From Arthrobacter crystallopoietes (GTDB lineage: Bacteria > Actinomycetota > Actinomycetes > Actinomycetales > Micrococcaceae), in NCBI RefSeq assembly GCF_002849715.1, contig NZ_CP018863.1, positions 1,736,001-1,800,000 of the forward strand: a stretch of 64,000 bases of DNA, read 5' to 3'. Within the stretch, counting starts at the first letter, position 1; each line of letters begins with the position of its first letter. Shown here piece by piece: positions 25,319 through 33,345 of the stretch. The translations under genes and the position numbers were made by a program. The notes beneath the pieces were generated by a model. That model saw nothing but the letters and a program-made list of their open reading frames with translations, was not told the origin of the DNA and did no database searches.

Positions 25319-26530
25319 CTACTTCCAGAGGCGCTTGGTGGCGAGCTCCGCGCCCTGGCCCAGCGCCTCGAGCTTGGCGATCGCGATCTGCGGGTGCACG
25401 CGTCCGCCCAGGCCGCAGTCGGTGGAGGCGATGACGTTTTCGCGGCCCACCAGGCGGGCGAAGCGCTCAATCCGGTCCGCCACCAGTTCGGGATGCTCGA
25501 CGACGTTGGTCGCATGGGAGACCACGCCGGGAATGATGGACTTGCCCTCGGGCAGCTTGGTGTCTTCCCAGATGCGCCACTCGTGCTCGTGCCGGACATT
25601 GGCGGCCTCGAAGGAATACGCGCCGGCGTTGATCTGCAGCACGGAATCGATGATGTCCGCGAACGGGATGTCGGTCGTGTGCGGGCCGTGCCAGGAGCCC
25701 CAGCAGACGTGCAGCCGGATCTGCTCCTGCGGCAGGTCGCGCAGCGCCCATTTGGTGGCCTCGACGCGCAGTTGGATGAACTTCAGGTAGTCCTCCAGAC
25801 TGGGCTCCGGGTTGATCTGGTCCCAGCTCTCCGCCAGGGACGGGTCATCGAGCTGGACCGTCAGGCCGGCGTCGATAATCGCTTTGTATTCCTCACGCAT
25901 GGCATCGGCGCAGGCGTACAGCAGCTCTTCGTCCGTCTTGTAGTACTCATTGGCCACGCGGGCGCAGGAGCCCGGGGACAGCGCGGCCACGAAACCCTCG
26001 GACAGCCCGGCGGCGTCGAGGCCCTTCTTCAGGTTGGTTGCATCCGACTGCACCAGGTCATGCCCGGTGTAGGTCAGCGGCCCGGCGATCTTCGGCTGCG
26101 TGACGGACTTGCGGTGCGCCAGAATGCCCGACGACGGATCGTTGTAGGCGTCATTGAACTTCTGCCGGTCGCGCCGGTCCGGGAAGGATGTGAGCACAAT
26201 GTTGCCGGGGGAGGAGCGGCGCACTTCGGCATCGGCCCAGCGGTCCACATTGGTCGGCTCCAGTCCGCCCAGGCGCGCGAAGGAGTAGTTCCACCAGGCG
26301 CCGTAATCAACGGAGCTCGCCATGGCGTGCCCGTACTCGCCGTCGTTCGGTATATCGATGCCCAGGTTCCGCTGGCGGGCGACGACGTCGATCACCGAAG
26401 TTTCGAGCAGGTCCAGGAATTCCGGGGTAATTCCGTTGGCATCCTTGGACTCGTTGGCGGCCAGCAGCTCCGGCGTCCGCGGCAACGAACCGGCGTGGGT
26501 GACGCGGATGTGGTCGGTGTTTGAGGACAT
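25319..26530 (-). CDS. short MetE-like methionine synthase (catalytic domain only)
   Basis: A 403-residue protein of the cobalamin-independent methionine synthase/UROD-like family. It lacks the large N-terminal half of MetE (about 750 residues) and keeps the zinc-binding barrel: THAGSLPRTPEL near the start, IPNDGEYGHAM, the HVCWGSWHG block (about 272) and STDCGLGGR (about 368), whose His/Cys residues are the likely zinc ligands. Short 'core MetE' proteins are thought to take the methyl group from donors other than methyl-tetrahydrofolate glutamates, such as methylcobalamin proteins. Here a SAM riboswitch lies directly upstream, which supports a methionine-making role. AAAGGA precedes the ATG at 26530. 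Confidence 0.83.
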   Translation of the reverse strand: MSSNTDHIRVTHAGSLPRTPELLAANESKDANGITPEFLDLLETSVIDVVARQRNLGIDIPNDGEYGHAMASSVDYGAWWNYSFARLGGLEPTNVDRWADAEVRRSSPGNIVLTSFPDRRDRQKFNDAYNDPSSGILAHRKSVTQPKIAGPLTYTGHDLVQSDATNLKKGLDAAGLSEGFVAALSPGSCARVANEYYKTDEELLYACADAMREEYKAIIDAGLTVQLDDPSLAESWDQINPEPSLEDYLKFIQLRVEATKWALRDLPQEQIRLHVCWGSWHGPHTTDIPFADIIDSVLQINAGAYSFEAANVRHEHEWRIWEDTKLPEGKSIIPGVVSHATNVVEHPELVADRIERFARLVGRENVIASTDCGLGGRVHPQIAIAKLEALGQGAELATKRLWK

Positions 26531-26544
26531 GGTGGAGTTCCTTT

Positions 26545-26653
26545 CCATCGGTCCTGGCAGTAGCACCGTTGCCCGTGGTCAGCCTGACGGCTTGTGCAAG
26601 GGGGCGGGTTGCTGCGGCTTCATCGATCCAGGTCTCTCGGCCGCTCGGGATGG
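26545..26653 (-). promoter_or_regulatory. SAM-I riboswitch before the metE-like gene
   Basis: On the minus strand: CCATCCCGAGCGGCCGAGAG, CCTGGATC, TGAAGCCGCAGCAACC, a medium P3 arm, GGTGCTACTGCCAGGACCGA and GATGG. The aptamer is 109 nt. The AAAGGA ribosome site starts within the last P1 bases, 14 bases before the ATG. A TTGCGC / TTTAGT pair at 18-base spacing lies just upstream, the same layout as the ssuB leader. Confidence 0.92.
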
Positions 26654-26748
26654 GTCCTCCCACTAAATGGCATTTGGAGTTGCCGGCGCAAGTCCGCCTA
26701 CCGCGGCCTGGCATTCCCGAGTGAATGTGACGCAGGTAGGCTGGCGGC

Positions 26749-27165
26749 ATGGCGCATCAGAATGATCCCGAAGTCATCAAGCGGCTCCTGAGCACCCCGG
26801 CGCGCTGGGCCGTGGTAGGCCTCTCCAACAACCCGCGTCGCGTGGCGCTGAGTGTGTCCCGCTACATGATGGACCGGTTGGGCATGGAGATCATTCCGGT
26901 CAGCCTCAAGGGCGACGACGTCCACGGGCAGAAGGGGTACAAGAAGCTGGCGGAGATTCCCGGCGAGATCGACGTGGTGAACTGCTTTGTGAACTCGCAC
27001 AAGGTCGGGCCTGTGGTGGACCAGGCGATTGAGGTCGGGGCGAAGGCCGTGTGGCTGCAGCTCGGCGTGATCGACGAAGCCGCGGCGGAACGGGCCAAGG
27101 CCGCCGGGCTCGACGTCGTGATGGATACCTGCCCGAAAATCGAGGCGCCGTACCTCGGTTTGTAG
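26749..27165 (+). CDS. CoA-binding (YccU-type) domain protein
   Basis: A 138-residue Rossmann-fold protein with ARWAVVGLSNNPRRVALSVS near the start, IIPVSLKGDDVHGQKGYKKL, VVNCFVNSHKVGPVVDQAIE and WLQLGVIDEAAAERAKAAGL. It is a second copy of the family seen at 15306-15806 and is divergently placed from the riboswitch-led metE-like gene. TAGGCT (26737-26742) ends six bases before the ATG, with no ribosome site, so the message is probably leaderless. The role is unknown; both copies lie in sulfur gene blocks. Confidence 0.85.
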   Translation: MAHQNDPEVIKRLLSTPARWAVVGLSNNPRRVALSVSRYMMDRLGMEIIPVSLKGDDVHGQKGYKKLAEIPGEIDVVNCFVNSHKVGPVVDQAIEVGAKAVWLQLGVIDEAAAERAKAAGLDVVMDTCPKIEAPYLGL

Positions 27166-27229
27166 CCCCGCATTCACATAACTTCATCTTTGTTTCGGGG
27201 AGCCCGGCTCCTCGGCATACTGAACTCCA

Positions 27230-27345
27230 AGATCAAGAGTCCCAACGACAAGCTCTGGCTGGTTGGGCGGCAACCCTCTCCCGTAGTGGGGTGCCCCAGA
27301 TGAGGATCTGGCCGCGCACAAACCGTGTCCGGCAAGTACGGCCCC
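27230..27345 (+). promoter_or_regulatory. SAM-IV (or SAM-I/IV) riboswitch
   Basis: AGATC (27230-27234) and GATCT (27305-27309) close P1. Between them are CAAGAGTCCCAACGACAAGC, CTGGTTGGGCGGCAACCCTC and AGTGGGGTGCCCCAGATGA. This order and wording match the actinobacterial SAM-IV class rather than the S-box class. A further small stem (GCGCAC...GTGTCC) downstream fits the extra 3' element of SAM-IV. About 85 nt of leader remain to the gene at 27430. Confidence 0.8.
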
Positions 27346-27429
27346 CTCCCGGCTGCGTCCCCTTACCTCGAATCTACGTGGTTGTTGCGCGCCGCAGGCA
27401 GGCGGGAGCCTCTGCCCCAGGAGCACATC

Positions 27430-28644
27430 ATGTCCGATAACGTATTCGCAACGGCCGCCGCCAAGTACCGGCCGATCTTCGCCCGCATCGCCGCCGGTGC
27501 ACTGGACCGTGAACAGGCCAGGGAACTGCCGTTCGAGCAAATCGGCTGGCTGAAGGAAGCCGGCTTCGGCGCCGCCCGCATCCCCGCGGAATTCGGCGGG
27601 GACGGCCTGAACTGGGAAGAATTCACCCAGCTGCTCATCGAGCTTGCCGCGGCCGACAGCAACATCCCGCAGGCCCTGCGCGCGCACATCGCCCTGACGG
27701 AAGAACACCTCTACCACCACCACCGCGAAGACCGCAGCGTCTGGCTGCAGCGCTTCGCCAACGGCCAGCTGGCCGGCAACGCGTGGACCGAGCCGGGCGT
27801 CGGCGGCACCGGCACTGTGCTGGACGAGGCCGGCGGCAAGCTCGTGCTGAACGGGCGCAAGTTCTACACCACCGGCACCATCTTCGCCGACTGGATCGAC
27901 GTGACGGCCAAACGCCCTGACGGCACCGACGTCTCCGTCATCATTTCCACCAAGACCGCCGGCGTGGAGACCTTCGACGACTGGGACGGCTTCGGCCAGC
28001 GGCTCACGGGCAGCGGGACCACGGTGTTCACCGACGCCGAAGTGGGCCCCGCCAACGTCTCCGCCTTCGCCGACCGCTTCCCCTACCAGACCGCCCTCTA
28101 CCAGCACATCCTGCTGGTCAGCCTGGCCGGCATCGCCAAGGCCGTGGTCACCGACGTCGCGGCGAACGTGCGCGAGCGGAAGCGCGTCTTCGGCCATGGC
28201 AACGCCCCGCTGGTGCGCAACGACGCCCAGATTCTGCAGGTTGTCGGCGAAATCAGCGCCAAGGCCTACGCCGCGGAAGCCACCACCCTGCGCGTAGCTC
28301 AGACCCTCGACCGGGTCTTCGCTTCAAGATTGCAGAACGACGACGCCGAAAAGGCGGCCAACATCGCCATCGAACTTGAATCCGGCCAGGCGCAGATTGT
28401 GCTGAGCGCTCTGGTGCCCGACGCGGCGGGAGCCCTGTTCAATGTGCTGGGTGCCTCGTCGACCAGCACGGGGAAAGCGCTGGACCGGCACTGGCGCAAC
28501 GCCCGGACCGTGGCCACGCACAACCCGTTCATCTACAAGTCGCGGATCGTCGGCGACTGGGAGGTCAACGCCACGGAACCGCCCTATGTCTGGACCATCG
28601 GTGTTGCCGGCGCCGATGCGGAACGCCGAACCGCGGCAGTCTAG
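27430..28644 (+). CDS. acyl-CoA-dehydrogenase-fold monooxygenase (SfnB/DszC-like)
   Basis: A 404-residue protein of the acyl-CoA dehydrogenase superfamily: FEQIGWLKEAGFGAARIPAE, FGGDGLNWEEF, WTEPGVGGTG, LNGRKFYTTGTIFADWIDV, DDWDGFGQRLTGSGT and the C-terminal ALDRHWRNARTVATHNP. The last block and the missing acyl-CoA context place it with flavin-dependent S- or N-oxygenases such as DszC and SfnB rather than true dehydrogenases. It probably oxidises an organosulfur compound with FMNH2 from a separate reductase. The ATG at 27430 has CAGGAG six bases upstream and comes after a SAM-IV riboswitch. A paralogue is at 31826-33055. Confidence 0.85.
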   Translation: MSDNVFATAAAKYRPIFARIAAGALDREQARELPFEQIGWLKEAGFGAARIPAEFGGDGLNWEEFTQLLIELAAADSNIPQALRAHIALTEEHLYHHHREDRSVWLQRFANGQLAGNAWTEPGVGGTGTVLDEAGGKLVLNGRKFYTTGTIFADWIDVTAKRPDGTDVSVIISTKTAGVETFDDWDGFGQRLTGSGTTVFTDAEVGPANVSAFADRFPYQTALYQHILLVSLAGIAKAVVTDVAANVRERKRVFGHGNAPLVRNDAQILQVVGEISAKAYAAEATTLRVAQTLDRVFASRLQNDDAEKAANIAIELESGQAQIVLSALVPDAAGALFNVLGASSTSTGKALDRHWRNARTVATHNPFIYKSRIVGDWEVNATEPPYVWTIGVAGADAERRTAAV

Positions 28645-28726
28645 CCTTTCCACTGTGAGGCGGGTTACGGCATGTGACGGACCGCTTTTTCGTGGACCGG
28701 TGACTGGCCCCACACTGAACGTGTAA

Positions 28727-28887
28727 CCATCCCGAGCGGCTGAGAGACCTGGCTCTATGACGCCGCAGCAACCCTGGTCACGACGAATCTCCCTGGATTC
28801 GCGCTGATAACAAGGAACTTGTCGAGGGCTGCGCCGAACAAGCGCAGTAAGACCTGTTCCGTAGGGTGCTACTGCCAGGACCGATGG
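28727..28887 (+). promoter_or_regulatory. SAM-I riboswitch before the MHS transporter, long P3 arm
   Basis: CCATC (28727-28731) pairs with GATGG (28883-28887). Between lie CGAGCGGCTGAGAGA, CCTGGCTC, TGACGCCGCAGCAACC, an extended arm of about 90 nt and GGTGCTACTGCCAGGACC. About 96 nt of leader separate it from the transporter start, and the downstream LLM and DszC-like genes are probably co-transcribed. Confidence 0.92.
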
Positions 28888-28983
28888 AGTAAGCGCCTCA
28901 ACCGGTCCTTCCCACTGCCTTCCGCCGTGGTCCGATCGGATGTGCGCTGCATCTTCTCGGCTGACGCCACAGGAGAGACAGTA

Positions 28984-30330
28984 ATGAGCACCACCACAAA
29001 CCCTTCCCCGCCGAAGAAAATGACCACGAAGGTCGCCGTAGCCAGCTTCATCGGCACGACGATCGAAGGCTATGACTTTGTCCTGTACGGGCTCGCGGCG
29101 GCCACCGTTTTCGGGCCATTGTTCTTCGCCCCGGCCGAACCGCTGGTCGGCACCATCGCCGCCTTCGCCACCTATGCCGTCGGCTTCGTCGCCCGTCCGG
29201 TCGGCGGCATTCTCGGCGGCCACTTCGGTGACCGGATCGGTCGCAAGACCGTGCTTGTTGCCTCGCTGCTGCTGACCGGTCTGGCCACTACCGCCATCGG
29301 CCTGCTGCCGATCTACGCACAGATCGGCTGGGTCGCCCCCGTACTGTTGCTGCTGCTGCGTGTTCTCCAGGGCATCGGCTACGGGGCCGAATGGGCCGGT
29401 GCGGCCCTGATGACGGTGGAGCACGCCAAGCCGAAGCGCCGCGGACTGACCAGCAGCGCCACACAGCTCGGGCCCACTTCCGGCATGCTGCTGGCCACGG
29501 GCGTGCTGCTGGTGTTGGAGAACTCCATGACCAACGAACAGTTCCTGGCCTGGGGCTGGCGGATCCCATTCGTGGCCAGCTTGCTGCTGGTCGCCGTCGG
29601 ACTGGTGATCCGGTTGTCTGTCGAAGACAGCGCAGAGTTCAAGCGTGTGCAGCAGGTAGAGAAGGTCGCTGACCGCCCGGTGCTGGAAAGCATCAAGACC
29701 CACCCGCGGCAGGTTGCGCTCACTACCGGCCTCCGCATTGCGCAGAACGCCTTCTACTACGTCTACACCGTCTTTATCCTGACGTACCTGACCCAAGTCT
29801 CCGGTACGGACCGCAACACCGGCCTGGCCGCCGTGCTGATCGCGTCCGCGCTGGGCCTGGTCACCGTCCCGCTGTGGGGCTGGCTGTCAGATGTCATCGG
29901 CCGGCGCAGGGTCTACCTCTTCGGGGCAATCAGCAGCGCCGTGGCCGTCATCCCGTTCTTCTGGCTGCTCGACAGCGGGGTGTTCTTCCTGATCGTCCTC
30001 GGCGTGGTGTTCGGCCTGAACGTCGGACATGACGCCATGTACGGTCCGCAGGCTGCGTTCTTCTCCGAGCTGTTCAGCACCCGGGTCCGGTTCAGCGGGG
30101 TCTCCCTCGGCTACCAGCTCGGCTCGGTACTCGGCGGCGGCCTGGCACCCTTGGTGGCTACGGCCCTGCTGGCGGCCGGCGGCGGGAATCCGGTCTGGGT
30201 CATCGTGTACTTCCTCGGCGTCTCGGCCATCACGATCATCGCCACGCTCAAGGCTCCCGAGACCAAGGACCGTCCGTTGTCCGGAAACGCGCAGGCAGAT
30301 GCGCAGCCGGAGCTCGTCTCCGCGCCTTGA
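28984..30330 (+). CDS. MFS transporter, metabolite:H+ symporter (MHS) family
   Basis: A 448-residue, 12-segment permease. MHS marks are FIGTTIEGYDFVLYGLAAAT at the start, VGFVARPVGGILGGHFGDRIGRK as the loop 2-3 motif, LRVLQGIGYGAEWAGA and LWGWLSDVIGRRR in the second half. Family members import organic acids, betaines and related compounds. With a SAM riboswitch in front and flavin monooxygenase genes behind, it probably brings in the organosulfur substrate they attack; that is inference. AGGAGAG precedes the ATG. The next gene starts about 50 bases on. Confidence 0.88.
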   Translation: MSTTTNPSPPKKMTTKVAVASFIGTTIEGYDFVLYGLAAATVFGPLFFAPAEPLVGTIAAFATYAVGFVARPVGGILGGHFGDRIGRKTVLVASLLLTGLATTAIGLLPIYAQIGWVAPVLLLLLRVLQGIGYGAEWAGAALMTVEHAKPKRRGLTSSATQLGPTSGMLLATGVLLVLENSMTNEQFLAWGWRIPFVASLLLVAVGLVIRLSVEDSAEFKRVQQVEKVADRPVLESIKTHPRQVALTTGLRIAQNAFYYVYTVFILTYLTQVSGTDRNTGLAAVLIASALGLVTVPLWGWLSDVIGRRRVYLFGAISSAVAVIPFFWLLDSGVFFLIVLGVVFGLNVGHDAMYGPQAAFFSELFSTRVRFSGVSLGYQLGSVLGGGLAPLVATALLAAGGGNPVWVIVYFLGVSAITIIATLKAPETKDRPLSGNAQADAQPELVSAP

Positions 30331-30380
30331 CCCGAGCCGGCGACCCGGCAACCGCATGGCTTCAAAGAAAGGGACCCGTT

Positions 30381-31829
30381 TTGGCCACCGAGAGTACGCG
30401 CTACCCGCAGGGGCGTCCCCGTCTGCTGCTGAGCGCCTTCGTCATGAACACCAACAGCCACATCATGGGCGGACAGTGGCGCCATCCGCAGGCGCAGCAG
30501 CACCGCTTCAATGACCTGCAGCTATGGACAGACCTGGCCCGGCAGCTTGAAGAAGCGAAGTTCGACGCCCTCTTCTTCGCCGACGTCGTTGGCCTTTATG
30601 GGGACGACGACGGCGGATGGGCCTCGCACATCCGCCGCGGCCTGCAGGTGCCGGCCAACGATCCGCTCATCCTGCTGGGCGCCCTGGCCGGGGCGACCCG
30701 GGAGATCGGGCTGGCGGCGACCTCATCGGTGATCCAGAGCCATCCGTTCCAGTTCGCGCGGCAAATGTCCACCCTGGACCACATCTCCAACGGGCGCGCG
30801 GCCTGGAACATCGTGACGAGCGCCTTGGAGAACGCGCACCGCAACTTCGGCGGCGGCGGTTTGGCCGCGCACGAAGACCGGTACGCCTGGGCCGAAGAGT
30901 ACGTCTCCGCGGTCTACAAACTGTGGGAAGGCTCCTGGGACGACGGCGCGCTGGTCCAGGACAAGGCGGCCGGAGTCCACGCGGATCCGGAGAAGGTCCA
31001 CAAGATTTACCACCGCGGCGAACGGTATTCGATCGATGGTCCGCACCTGTCTTCGCCGTCGCCCCAGCGGACCCCGGTGCTGTTCCAGGCCGGGAGCTCG
31101 GGCCGCGGCCAGCAGTTCTGCGCCGCGAACGCCGAGGCGACCTTCATGCTAGCGGCGCATCCCGACGCCGCCGCCACATACACCGCCGCCGTGCGCAGCC
31201 AGACGGTTGCTGCCGGGCGCAGGGCCGAGGACCTGAAGTTCTTCCAGGGGCTGCACTTCATCGTCGGCGGCACGGAGTCGGAGGCGGACCGCAAAGAGGC
31301 CGAATTGGACGAATACCTGGACTCCGGAGCGATGATCGCCCACATCGCCGGCGGCCTCGGTGTAGATCTGGGCGGACTGGATCCGGATACGCCGCTGGGC
31401 GATTTCCAGACGGAAGGCACGCAGGGACACCTGGAGAGCCTGCGCAAATCTGTTCCCGGAGGCAACCCGACCTTGCGTGATGTCGCGAACTTCCGCGGGC
31501 GGGCCCACCGGGTCAAGGGAACCCCGGAACAGATCGCCGACCGGCTGGAGCAGTGGCAGGACGCCGGCGTGGATGGCATCAACATCATCAACCAGATCCT
31601 GCCCGGTTCCTACACGGACTTCATTGACGGAGTGCTGCCGGAACTACGCAGCAGGGGACTGGCGCAGACGGAGTACGCGCCGGGAAGCTTCCGGGAAAAG
31701 CTGTTCGGCCGCGGCGAGGGCTACAACGGACCGCAGCTCAACGAACGGCACCCGGCACGCCAGTACCGCGGCGCCTTCGACGAATTCTCAGCGGCAGCAC
31801 AGAACAAGGTTTTGGAAGGAAGACGATGA
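30381..31829 (+). CDS. NtaA/SnaA/DszA-family flavin-dependent monooxygenase
   Basis: A 482-residue luciferase-like monooxygenase. Family blocks are LLLSAFVMNTNSHIMGGQWR at the start, FDALFFADVVGLYG, HPFQFARQMSTLDHISNGRA with WNIVTS, VLFQAGSSGRGQQF and INIINQILPGSYTDFIDGVLP. DszA and relatives cleave C-S bonds in sulfones using FMNH2. I chose the TTG at 30381 because AAAGAAAGGGA lies six bases upstream; an earlier TTG at 30327 overlaps the transporter stop but has no ribosome site. Its stop overlaps the next gene (ATGA), so the two oxygenases are made together. A paralogue is at 33346-34752. Confidence 0.87.
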   Translation: MATESTRYPQGRPRLLLSAFVMNTNSHIMGGQWRHPQAQQHRFNDLQLWTDLARQLEEAKFDALFFADVVGLYGDDDGGWASHIRRGLQVPANDPLILLGALAGATREIGLAATSSVIQSHPFQFARQMSTLDHISNGRAAWNIVTSALENAHRNFGGGGLAAHEDRYAWAEEYVSAVYKLWEGSWDDGALVQDKAAGVHADPEKVHKIYHRGERYSIDGPHLSSPSPQRTPVLFQAGSSGRGQQFCAANAEATFMLAAHPDAAATYTAAVRSQTVAAGRRAEDLKFFQGLHFIVGGTESEADRKEAELDEYLDSGAMIAHIAGGLGVDLGGLDPDTPLGDFQTEGTQGHLESLRKSVPGGNPTLRDVANFRGRAHRVKGTPEQIADRLEQWQDAGVDGINIINQILPGSYTDFIDGVLPELRSRGLAQTEYAPGSFREKLFGRGEGYNGPQLNERHPARQYRGAFDEFSAAAQNKVLEGRR

Positions 31830-33055
31830 CGGAGACTATCGCGAACGAGCGCACCGAGACCGCGGAAGCAACCTATGAGCGGTTGGCCGGCCGCTTCCGG
31901 CCGGTCTTCGAGCGGATTGCGCAGGGAGCGCTGGACCGGGAGCTGAACAGGATCCTGCCGTTCGAACAAGTTGCGTGGCTGAACGCCGCCGGCTTCGGGA
32001 AACTGCGGGTGCCGGTGGAACATGGCGGCGACGGCGTCTCCTTCGAGCACTTCTTCCGCCTCCTGATCGAACTTGCGGCGGCGGACTCCAGCGTCGCCCA
32101 CCTGTACCGCTCGCACTTCGCCTTCGTCGAGACGGTTGGTCTGGAAGGCGAGGCGTTTGCCCGCCGCTGGTATCCGCGCATTGTGGCCGGCGAGATCTTC
32201 GGCAACGCGGCCACGGAGAAGGCCGGAAACGCGCTGGGCACCACGAACACCAAGCTGGTCAGGGACGGCGGGAGGTGGCTGCTCAACGGTGAAAAGTACT
32301 ACACCACCGGCAGCATCTTCGCGGAGTGGATCGCGGTCATGGCCAGTACCGACGGTATCGAGGGCCGGCAGTACGCCGTCGTCAATACCAAGCAGGCGGG
32401 TGTGGAGATCGTTGACGACTGGGACGGCTTCGGCCAGCAGCTGACCGGAACGGGGACAACCTACTTCCGCGATGCCGCGGTGGAGCCGGCCGACGTTATC
32501 GAACGCAAGCCGTCGAGCACGCACGAACCGGCATTCTTCCAGTTGGTGCTGCTCGCCGTACTGGCCGGAATTGGCAACGCGGCGCTCGCGGACGCGAAGA
32601 TCCTGGTGCGGAACCGCAAGCGGACCTTTAACACCGGAACCGGCGAACTGTTCCGCAATGACCCGCTGATCCTTCAACTCGTCGGCCAGCTGTCGGCCAA
32701 GGTATTCGCTGCGGAATCGGTGGTTCTGACCGCGGCACGGGAACTGGATGCCGCGGCAGACAAGTCCCTCCCGCTCGACGACGTTCAGCGTTACGTCCGC
32801 GGGGAAGCCGCTGTGGAAAAGGCGCAGATTGTTGTTCCGGAGCTGGTTCTTGAGGCCACCGGGCAGCTGTTTGACGTCACAGGAGCAAGCGCGACGTCCA
32901 AGGGCAAGGCGCTGGACCGCCATTGGCGCAACGCCCGGACCGTCGCGACGCACAATCCCACCGTCTTCAAGGCGCGGACCATTGGCGACTATGAGGTCAA
33001 CGGCACCACGCCCGAGGGGCTGCACAGCATCGGTGACGCGCCGTCCAAGTCCTGA
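31826..33055 (+). CDS. acyl-CoA-dehydrogenase-fold monooxygenase (SfnB/DszC-like), second copy
   Basis: A 409-residue paralogue of the protein at 27430-28644. Shared blocks include LPFEQVAWLNAAGFGKLRVP, YYTTGSIFAEWIAV, DDWDGFGQQLTGTGT and ALDRHWRNARTVATHNP. The ATG lies within the stop of the preceding NtaA/DszA-type gene (ATGA overlap), so it is the second part of a translationally coupled oxygenase pair, the pairing seen for DszC and DszA in thiophene desulfurisation. No desulfinase (DszB) is present, so the substrate is probably a simpler sulfide, sulfoxide or sulfone. Confidence 0.85.
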   Translation: MTETIANERTETAEATYERLAGRFRPVFERIAQGALDRELNRILPFEQVAWLNAAGFGKLRVPVEHGGDGVSFEHFFRLLIELAAADSSVAHLYRSHFAFVETVGLEGEAFARRWYPRIVAGEIFGNAATEKAGNALGTTNTKLVRDGGRWLLNGEKYYTTGSIFAEWIAVMASTDGIEGRQYAVVNTKQAGVEIVDDWDGFGQQLTGTGTTYFRDAAVEPADVIERKPSSTHEPAFFQLVLLAVLAGIGNAALADAKILVRNRKRTFNTGTGELFRNDPLILQLVGQLSAKVFAAESVVLTAARELDAAADKSLPLDDVQRYVRGEAAVEKAQIVVPELVLEATGQLFDVTGASATSKGKALDRHWRNARTVATHNPTVFKARTIGDYEVNGTTPEGLHSIGDAPSKS

Positions 33056-33081
33056 ACGGGGGCTCCGACGGCAGTCGCGGT

Positions 33082-33142
33082 CGGCGGGCGCGAAAGCCGC
33101 CGGGGGATTACCCGGTATGACGTAGGGATTTCGCGCCCGCCG
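33082..33142 (+). terminator. hairpin after the coupled oxygenase genes
   Basis: CGGCGGGCGCGAAA (33082-33095) pairs perfectly with TTTCGCGCCCGCCG (33129-33142). It begins 27 bases after the stop of the preceding gene and 28 bases before the next riboswitch, so it probably ends one unit before another begins. Confidence 0.65.
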
Positions 33143-33169
33143 CCGGACTGCGGTGGAATGGAGCTGTAA

Positions 33170-33253
33170 CCATCCAGAGCGGCTGAGAGACCTGGCTCGT
33201 TGACGCCGCAGCAACCCCCTCTTTGAGGAAGGTGCTACCGCCAGGACCGATGG
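33170..33253 (+). promoter_or_regulatory. SAM-I riboswitch before the second NtaA/DszA-type gene
   Basis: CCATC (33170-33174) pairs with GATGG (33249-33253), with CAGAGCGGCTGAGAGA, CCTGGCTC, TGACGCCGCAGCAACC, a short CCTC/GAGG P3 arm and GGTGCTACCGCCAGGACC. At 84 nt it is the most compact SAM-I aptamer in the window. About 92 nt of leader follow before the gene at 33346. Confidence 0.93.
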
Positions 33254-33345
33254 AGATCCAAAATTCTTTCGGTAGCCGCCGCGGTTTTCCGCTTCGACCG
33301 CAGCTACCGGTGTAGGGGCTCTTCACGGTCATGAAGGAGTCTGAA

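Noticed and set aside
27193..27215. GGAGCCCGGCTCC hairpin as a strong terminator of the CoA-binding gene
   Set aside because: The stem is short and without a T run, and it may overlap the promoter of the next unit, so I did not call it.
27430..28644. True acyl-CoA dehydrogenase of fatty acid breakdown
   Set aside because: The C-terminal HWRNARTVATHNP block and the SAM riboswitch context fit the DszC/SfnB oxygenase branch better; no beta-oxidation genes are nearby.
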